From the NCBI GenBank assembly GCA_038250835.1, contig JBBSBY010000043.1, forward strand, positions 1-28,518: a stretch of 28,518 nt of DNA. The letters are read 5' to 3'. The DNA is from JBBSBY01 sp038250835 (GTDB lineage Bacteria > Desulfobacterota > Desulfomonilia > Desulfomonilales > Desulfomonilaceae). The notes below the pieces were generated by a model. That model had not been told where the DNA came from and did no database searches. It saw nothing but the letters and a program-made list of their open reading frames with translations. The translations under genes and the position numbers were made by a program. Positions 23,858-28,518 of this stretch are shown here, piece by piece; within the stretch, counting starts at the first letter, position 1, and the number at the start of each line of letters is the position of its first letter.

Positions 23858-23885
23858 TATTTATACTTTCTGCGCCGAGTGTCAA
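23858..23885 (-). promoter_or_regulatory. Promoter of tRNA-Leu
   Basis: On the minus strand, a perfect TTGACA -35 (23880-23885) is followed after 16 bases by TAAATA (23858-23863), an imperfect -10; TATAAA at 23860-23865 has a 14-base spacing. The -35 lies inside a 12-base perfect palindrome, GTCAAGCTTGAC (23881-23892). Confidence 0.5.
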
Positions 23886-23954
23886 GCTTGACGTACGGGT
23901 AACCGAGTAGTTTGCTACACAGTGGTGTTCAGTCTCTCTATTAAATTACTAATA

Positions 23955-24479
23955 CTATTTCGTCGAATCAAGCAGCTTAACCCAATGTTCAAATTGACTT
24001 TTCAACAGAGGGTTTTTCGTCAATTCCTTGGATTTCATGAACAACTCCGATGCGAGCCTCGCTTTACCAATCTCTTGATACAAGCTCCCGACCATGATTA
24101 TGGAAGCAGTGAAATCCGGATCCAATTCCAGACTGACGACATAACCCAAAAGTTTCCCATCGGCAGGACTGCGTCTCAAGAAAGTAACACTATTGTAAGC
24201 ATATGCAAACGGGGGCGTAAACCGGCGCGCCTCATGCCAATCGGAAACTCCCTTTAACACCGCTCCTGAAATAAAATAAGCCAAGCCTCTATTGACGAGA
24301 GCTTCGTAGGAATCTGGATGTTGTTTTATATACTTGGACCAATAGCTTATTGCGGTTTGAAGATTTCCCGAGTGAACGGCCAGCATCGCTTTATCGAAGT
24401 TATCCGCATACAATGGAGGTGAGTAACCAATGGTCAGCGCCGCGGATAATATGAAAAAGTATCGTAGAGAATTGTTCAA
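23955..24479 (-). CDS. Exported TPR-repeat protein
   Basis: A 174-residue protein with a signal peptide (NNSLRYFFILSAALTIGY, cut near YA-DNF at about 26). Two to three TPR-like helix pairs follow: FDKAMLAVHSGNLQTAISYW, KQHPDSYEALVNRGLAYFIS, and near the C-terminus ASIIMVGSLYQEIGKARLAS. The role is probably protein-protein interaction in the periplasm. The start is set at TTG 24479 because GAGG stands six bases upstream and the signal peptide then begins directly; TTG 24506 is an in-frame alternative without a ribosome binding site. The partner is unknown. Confidence 0.7.
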   Translation of the reverse strand: MNNSLRYFFILSAALTIGYSPPLYADNFDKAMLAVHSGNLQTAISYWSKYIKQHPDSYEALVNRGLAYFISGAVLKGVSDWHEARRFTPPFAYAYNSVTFLRRSPADGKLLGYVVSLELDPDFTASIIMVGSLYQEIGKARLASELFMKSKELTKNPLLKSQFEHWVKLLDSTK

Positions 24480-24961
24480 TAAAACCTCGGCGGCGGCGCC
24501 AATCAACTATCACAATTGGTAACGGTTAAGACCATAAACTGTTTATGATATATTAGGATACGCAGTAAGAGAAGGGTTTGGCGCGGCCGCCGGCGCTTGA
24601 ATGATTTTCCGCAAATGTCAAACAGCCTACCAATGTTATGCTGGTTCTCGAAAGTAGTCACGGATTCAATGACCAAGATTCTCGATTCGGTCGACCATAC
24701 GTGCCACCAAAAAGCTATGAAACCTGGTCATATATCAGGGCTTATAAATGTCATTCCAGAGTAAGCTGGAATCGAGGAAGATCTGGGTCCCAGCTTCCGC
24801 GGGGACGACGAGTCGGAGGCTTTTTCGACAGAACTTTCAAGAAATCCTATATGCCGATAGTGCAACCTCGCTTGAAAGTTCCCGCTTCTCGCCAAATTTA
24901 AATATCAGACTTGGCAAACAAAAACGTATATGTAATAAGTCTGAAATTAATGAGAGGCGGA
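24480..24961. other. Gap before the glycosyltransferase gene, with a REP-like repeat
   Basis: No gene supported. It holds a dispersed-repeat-like palindromic segment (24749-24811, listed separately). The first half is otherwise featureless. The last 50 bases are an open extension of the glycosyltransferase frame from a TTG at 24911 without ribosome binding site. Confidence 0.45.
24749..24811. repeat. REP-like palindromic repeat
   Basis: It starts TGTCATTCCAG and ends GCGGGGACGACGA, the outline of the widespread TCATTCC...GGAATGACG type of dispersed intergenic palindrome. Internal arms are ATTCCAG-AGTAAG-CTGGAAT (seven pairs) and CTGGG-T-CCCAG (five pairs). Only one copy lies in the window, so dispersal in the genome is inferred. 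Confidence 0.5.
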
Positions 24962-25879
24962 ATGAGTTACGTTGACTTAAATAACGATCCAATAGATTCT
25001 CGTGAACATCTTGTTATTGATGGGAGAAATTATGATGTTCAGGTAAGACGACGCGTTAGCCTGCCATTAGACGCTCCGAGATTGATTATTGTGTCGAGGC
25101 AAGTAAATGCGGCCTCTCAAAATATTGTCAAAACTTGCGTAAGAAGCATCGAGCACTTTACGCCTGAACCTCACGAACTGTGGGTTGTGGACAATAATTC
25201 CCCAATAGAAAAGGTCAATTGGTTACTTGATGAGCCGAGCATAAATGTGGCCTTCAACCGAACTGAGCCCCGCCCATCCCAGCCGGCCGCCGACAAAGAT
25301 CCTGTGGATTCAGGCAATCAAATGGATTGGGGTAGTTACGCAAACGCTATAGCTTTGGAAATCGGGGCCCGATTAGTTGATCCAGGCACAGCATACTTTA
25401 TGACCCTTCATATGGATACTATGGCAACGAGATCCGGATGGTTGACGTACCTTAGATCCAAGATTAAAGGCAAGACACGCTCCGCAGGATTTCGTTTTGA
25501 CAAAACAAGAATTCCTGAAGGCGTGCTTCATGTCTTAGGTTACATTGTGGATTTTCAATTATTCCAACGCCTCAAATTGGATTTCCTGCCCGACTTACCT
25601 GGGCTTGACGTGGGAGATAAAGTCACTGTCGAATTACGAAAAGCGGGCTATGATGTCTTTGCTTGTCCTAACACCCTATGGGAGCCGGAAGTGGCCTCAA
25701 AAATCACCTCTGATGATCTTCTGGGCTCATTTGCCGTTGATCGAGCTCTGGATGACGATAGCAATGTTATATTTCTTCATCTGGGCAGAGGCGTCCGCAA
25801 ATCTATTGGCGACCATCAGCGAGGAACTCTGGTCGCCGAATGGTCACGAGTGGCTGAAGAGTTGATTAGGACCCGCTAA
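24962..25879 (+). CDS. GT-A-type glycosyltransferase-like protein
   Basis: A 305-residue cytosolic protein resembling family 2 glycosyltransferases. A nucleotide-binding-like start (RLIIVSRQVNAASQNIVKTC) is followed by ELWVVDNNSP, GSYANAIALEIGARLV, and MTLHMDTM with a D-containing metal-site-like motif. The remainder (HVLGYIVDFQLFQRLKLDFL, LDVGDKVTVELRKAGYDVFA) fits an acceptor domain. Sugar and acceptor are unknown. The start is ATG 24962 with GAGGCGG just upstream; TTG 24911 is in frame but lacks a site. It stands alone, and its nearest downstream neighbour is convergent. Confidence 0.7.
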   Translation: MSYVDLNNDPIDSREHLVIDGRNYDVQVRRRVSLPLDAPRLIIVSRQVNAASQNIVKTCVRSIEHFTPEPHELWVVDNNSPIEKVNWLLDEPSINVAFNRTEPRPSQPAADKDPVDSGNQMDWGSYANAIALEIGARLVDPGTAYFMTLHMDTMATRSGWLTYLRSKIKGKTRSAGFRFDKTRIPEGVLHVLGYIVDFQLFQRLKLDFLPDLPGLDVGDKVTVELRKAGYDVFACPNTLWEPEVASKITSDDLLGSFAVDRALDDDSNVIFLHLGRGVRKSIGDHQRGTLVAEWSRVAEELIRTR

Positions 25880-25930
25880 TGCTTGCCCAATGCGTCTAAC
25901 GGTCGCGAATAGGGGACTTCATCACCGATG

Positions 25931-25951
25931 ATTCCGCCCATCGAGCGGAAT
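25931..25951. terminator. Hairpin at the convergent ends of the glycosyltransferase and binding-protein genes
   Basis: ATTCCGC (25931-25937) pairs with GCGGAAT (25945-25951), seven pairs with a seven-base loop, 52 bases after the glycosyltransferase stop. There is no T-tract. Confidence 0.4.
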
Positions 25952-26022
25952 ACGTATACTGGCGCTGAGCTTATGACGACGCGCGGCCCGAATTTAAGTC
26001 TCCGGGTTACAAGTTGTAAAGA

Positions 26023-26937
26023 CTACTTTTCGTTTGGCTCACTGAATCCGAACTCTTTAAAAATCTTTTGCGACTTCTCGCCTGCAAGAAACTTGACAAA
26101 ATGATCAGCAGCTTCTTTGTGAGCGGCTTTTTTGACGACAGCAGAAGAAGAAACCGAATTTACATTGTGGTTTGCCGGTATTTTTACCAAATCTATCGGA
26201 TTACCGATCTTTTTCTGAAAAAGCGCTTCGGTTATCCACACGGGGCCGGCGTCTGATTTCGATTCCATAACTCTCAGCGGCGTTTCTCGATGATGAATTC
26301 TGGTGTTGAAGGTAGTGCCGGCTTTGTGTTTCTCTTCCGTTACCTTTTTCGCTAATTCTGAACCCCCTGCTTTGTCCAAGGCTTTGATGATCCGGGTTCG
26401 AATACCTTCTTTTACTCCAGGCATTGCGACTGTGATATTGGAATCGGCCAGGTCCGCGAGCGACTTAATGCCCTTAGGATTACCTTTGCGCACCATTATG
26501 CCTAGAGTGTTGCTTGTATAGTCCACCGGATTTTCCAGAAGTCCTGCGTCTTTGAGTTCCTCAATTCGTTTCTTACCTGCCGTAAAAACATCAGGTTGGA
26601 TTTTTATTTGCAAATTGCCGATTACCAATGTTCCGGTCTTCATTTGCTCTGCAATGATGCCCGGAGGCAAGGTTTCCCAGTAAATCCGTTTGTACTGCGG
26701 GAACTCCTTTTTGAAGGCTGCGACGAGGTGAGGGAAAACCATAAATTGGTTTCCTCCTGCAAATATCACGAGATCCGGATCAACAATGTCCCCGTTCAAA
26801 TCCGAAATCATGTCGATCCCCGGAATCGTAAAGTTGAGCCCTTCAGGCGGGACGCTCCACGGTAGAGCTTGTTCAGCGGAGCTATGGGTAATTGTCATGC
26901 CGAAGATTATCAATGCGACAAAAAGTAATTGTTTCAC
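26023..26937 (-). CDS. Periplasmic solute-binding protein, ModA/SBP_bac_11-like
   Basis: A 304-residue exported protein with signal peptide cut near residue 21 (MTITHSSA-EQ). The mature part has the type II binding-protein pattern: DLVIFAGGNQFMVFPHLVAAF near 55, LGIMVRKGNPKGIKSLADLA near 145, AMPGVKEGIRTRIIKALDKAG near 171, and AGPVWITEA near 231. Similar proteins bind molybdate, tungstate or other oxyanions, but the ligand cannot be told. No permease or ATPase gene is next to it, so the transporter is elsewhere or the protein acts in sensing. The start is GTG 26937 with GGGGGA five bases upstream. A C-terminal helix (DHFVKFLAGEKSQKIFKEFGF) is typical of the family. Confidence 0.82.
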   Translation of the reverse strand: MKQLLFVALIIFGMTITHSSAEQALPWSVPPEGLNFTIPGIDMISDLNGDIVDPDLVIFAGGNQFMVFPHLVAAFKKEFPQYKRIYWETLPPGIIAEQMKTGTLVIGNLQIKIQPDVFTAGKKRIEELKDAGLLENPVDYTSNTLGIMVRKGNPKGIKSLADLADSNITVAMPGVKEGIRTRIIKALDKAGGSELAKKVTEEKHKAGTTFNTRIHHRETPLRVMESKSDAGPVWITEALFQKKIGNPIDLVKIPANHNVNSVSSSAVVKKAAHKEAADHFVKFLAGEKSQKIFKEFGFSEPNEK

Positions 26938-27355
26938 GAGATCCCCCTTGTTTATTAATTGTAGGCAGCATAATAGAAATTAAGCTCATCCGTAACTTTG
27001 TTCCAAACACTCAGCAATGTTTATGGTAAATTGATGCCTCCTTCTCATCTAAGATACGGACACGCGCGTTCGCCTTATCTCAATTATATAAAGAGAAAAT
27101 AGCTTTTATTTCAAGCGAACCTAGAGCGCGACCGGCAGGTTTATTGTTCAGTCATGAATTGCTATATGGATGAGCAAAATAAACACACTATATTCAGAAT
27201 AAGTTTGATCTAATGGTATCGACGCCGGCTTGAAAGGGAGACTGTTATGAAAATAACTGCAATCACTATGTTGGCATGTCGCTTGTAGCTACGTCGCTAT
27301 TTGCGGATTCAACAGGCCGGCGCCGTTGCGCTTGATGATCAAACAGATCGCCTTC
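26938..27355. other. Gap with a frameshifted small exported-protein remnant
   Basis: No intact gene. It holds a broken small open frame (27247-27360, listed separately) on the plus strand and A+T-rich sequence upstream of the binding-protein gene with a weak minus-strand -10 (TATGCT). Confidence 0.4.
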
Positions 27356-27360
27356 CTATT
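27247..27360 (+). pseudogene. Frameshifted remnant of a small exported protein
   Basis: A good ribosome binding site (AAAGGGAG) precedes ATG 27247. The frame reads MKITAITMLACRL and stops at 27286. Shifting frame near 27270 continues the signal peptide as VGMSLVATSLFADSTG, and a second shift gives QAGAVALDDQTDRLP. Together these look like one signal peptide and a short mature segment broken by two small indels. It may also be a genuine 13-codon frame. The homologue is not known. Confidence 0.4.
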
Positions 27361-27775
27361 CCCATCTGCCTCCCCTACCTCGTCTCATGTCGACCGTATG
27401 ATCGCGACGGGAGAGGACCACAGTCCCTTCCCCCGGTCCGCCGACCACTGAACTCATGACCCATGAGACTATGGAGACAATTATAGACGCGAAAAAGGCC
27501 GACCAAAAGCTCGCTACATGCAACCCCCCGGTAATTGCCCCCGCCAATTGAAACATTAGAGCGTTTATAACCAGAATGAAGAGCCCAAGAGTGAGCAAGG
27601 TCAAAGGTAACGTCAATAGGATAATCAAAGGTCTTACCAAAGCATTTAAGATGCCCAGTATTGCGGCGGCTACCAAAGCGCTGCCGAAACCACTGACCTG
27701 CACTCCGGAAAGCAAATAAGGAACTACCATAATAGCAATGGTAGTAATCAGCCATCTTATAGAAATTCCTCGCAT
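27356..27775 (-). CDS. PF04020-type four-helix membrane protein (holin-like superfamily IV)
   Basis: A 139-residue integral membrane protein of the PF04020 (YvlD/mycobacterial phage holin-like) family. Four hydrophobic segments are visible: WLITTIAIMVVPYLLSGV (8-25), SALVAAAILGILNALVRPL (32-50), TLPLTLLTLGLFILVINALM (55-74) and a last one near 88-112. The conserved LNALVRPL and the Leu-rich second hairpin mark the family. The C-terminal tail is Arg-rich (DMRRGRGGRWE). Function of this family is not settled; no phage genes are nearby, so a lysis role is unlikely. GGAG is seven bases from the ATG. Confidence 0.82.
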   Translation of the reverse strand: MRGISIRWLITTIAIMVVPYLLSGVQVSGFGSALVAAAILGILNALVRPLIILLTLPLTLLTLGLFILVINALMFQLAGAITGGLHVASFWSAFFASIIVSIVSWVMSSVVGGPGEGTVVLSRRDHTVDMRRGRGGRWE

Positions 27776-27891
27776 TGTAAGCTCCAGACTGACGGAATCA
27801 CAAATATGGCAACTAACTTAAATGATTCCGCCAATATCGGGCGTATGTAATTCAGATGCCCACTAATTCGATTAGTGTGAAATAACTTGAG

Positions 27892-28518
27892 CTATTCAGT
27901 CTTAATACGAGGTTGCTTTTCCAGTTTCTCCTCTTCTCTCTTCATAAAAGGGGTAATTAGATCAATAGGAACCGGGAATATGGTGGTTGAATTCTTCTCC
28001 GCCGCAACTTCAACCAACGTCTGGAGAAACCTTAACTGCAAAGCGGTCGGGTGTTTTGAAATAATTTCAGCGGCTTCGGAAAGTCTAGTCGCAGCCTGGT
28101 ATTCACCTTCCGCATTGATTACCTTGGCTCTTCTTTCGCGTTCCGCTTCAGCCTGCCTAGCCAGGGCGCGCTGCATTTCGGTAGGTAAATCGATGTGCTT
28201 GACTTCCACCATGTTAACTTTAACGCCCCAAGGATCGGTATGCCTGTCTAAAATTTCCTGAATTTCAAGATTGATCTTCTCACGTTCTGAAAGTAGATCA
28301 TCCAGTTCCGACTGGCCGCAGACGCTTCTCAGCGTCGTTTGAGCCAACTGCGATGTGGCATATAGGAAATTTTCAACTTCTATTACGGCCCGCGTAGGAT
28401 CCATAACTCTGAAATAAATCACCGCATTAACCTTCACGGATACATTATCCCGTGTTATGACATCCTGCGGAGGCACATCCATTACGACAGTCCGCAAACT
28501 GACGCGAATCATTTTATC
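27892..28518 (-). CDS. Stomatin/slipin SPFH (band 7) protein, 5' end beyond the window
   Basis: At least 208 residues of a membrane-associated SPFH-domain scaffold protein, probably at the cytoplasmic membrane. The frame is open through the right end of the window, so the N-terminal membrane hairpin lies outside; the ATG at 28512 is internal. Family marks are VSLRTVVMDVPPQDVITRDN, VKVNAVIYFRVMDP, LAQTTLRSVCGQSELDDLL, WGVKVNMVEVKHIDLP, and the coiled-coil ALARQAEAERERRAKVINAEGE. The C-terminal tail is Glu/Lys-rich. In bacteria such genes are often followed by or paired with an NfeD protease gene, which would be upstream on this strand, outside the window. Confidence 0.9.
   Translation of the reverse strand, partial: DKMIRVSLRTVVMDVPPQDVITRDNVSVKVNAVIYFRVMDPTRAVIEVENFLYATSQLAQTTLRSVCGQSELDDLLSEREKINLEIQEILDRHTDPWGVKVNMVEVKHIDLPTEMQRALARQAEAERERRAKVINAEGEYQAATRLSEAAEIISKHPTALQLRFLQTLVEVAAEKNSTTIFPVPIDLITPFMKREEEKLEKQPRIKTE

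Noticed and set aside
27375..27755. Second minus-strand open frame of 126 codons overlapping the PF04020 gene
   Set aside because: Its composition is not protein-like, while the other frame has four membrane helices and a recognised family pattern.
1..28518. CRISPR array, prophage or integrative element
   Set aside because: No regularly spaced repeats, integrase, or phage structural genes were seen. The PF04020 protein alone does not indicate a phage.
1..28518. Selenoprotein genes with in-frame TGA
   Set aside because: selA suggests selenocysteine use, but no gene in the window shows readthrough of a TGA into a continuing family domain.

Overview
The window looks like a chromosomal segment of a deltaproteobacterium-like organism (Desulfobacterota or a close relative; this is inferred, since no rRNA is present). 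The reasons are moderate G+C, a B12-type radical SAM/DUF2344 gene directly followed by an RNase G gene, a hisC-cmk-rpsA order, selA (selenocysteine synthesis), an NtrC-type sigma-54 two-component pair, a lone NDP-forming acyl-CoA synthetase alpha subunit, and several small Tyr/Gly-rich exported proteins. Most of the window is core chromosome with two accessory or degraded patches.

Layout: 1-690 holds the end of a fluoride channel gene (crcB/fluC) and a DUF190 PII-like gene. 819-2553 (minus) has an acyl-CoA synthetase alpha subunit and a small membrane protein. 2612-6656 (plus) has the radical SAM/DUF2344 fusion protein and RNase G. 7058-7351 encodes a Gly/Tyr-rich exported protein. 7352-8704 is a degraded island with two tandem SAM-II riboswitches, each with its own promoter-like sequence and intrinsic terminator, but with no methionine gene behind them; a fragment of an AAA+ ATPase and a truncated IS1380-family element follow instead. 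8705-12424 (plus) is hisC, cmk (overlapping) and rpsA.

12446-16236 (minus) is a probable four-gene operon behind a near-consensus sigma-70 promoter: L,D-transpeptidase, lipoprotein, DUF3108 protein and poly(A) polymerase/CCA-adding enzyme. 16416-19210 (minus) is a histidine kinase/sigma-54 response regulator pair. 19611-23234 (plus) has a small exported protein, selA and a second B12-type radical SAM protein. 23408-24479 (minus) has a Tyr-rich exported protein, tRNA-Leu(UAG) with encoded CCA, and a TPR protein. 24962-25879 (plus) is a GT2-like glycosyltransferase. The rest (minus) is a lone periplasmic binding protein, a PF04020 membrane protein and a stomatin/slipin cut by the window edge.

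The most notable item is the pair of tandem SAM-II aptamers (7612-7663 and 7777-7831). They carry the conserved pseudoknot sequences. Copy 2 shows a readable terminator/antiterminator switch, and its P2a helix differs from copy 1 by compensatory changes. Their original target gene seems to be missing. Secondary points of interest are a shared Tyr-rich N-terminal module in two secreted proteins, and a radical SAM gene immediately behind selA.
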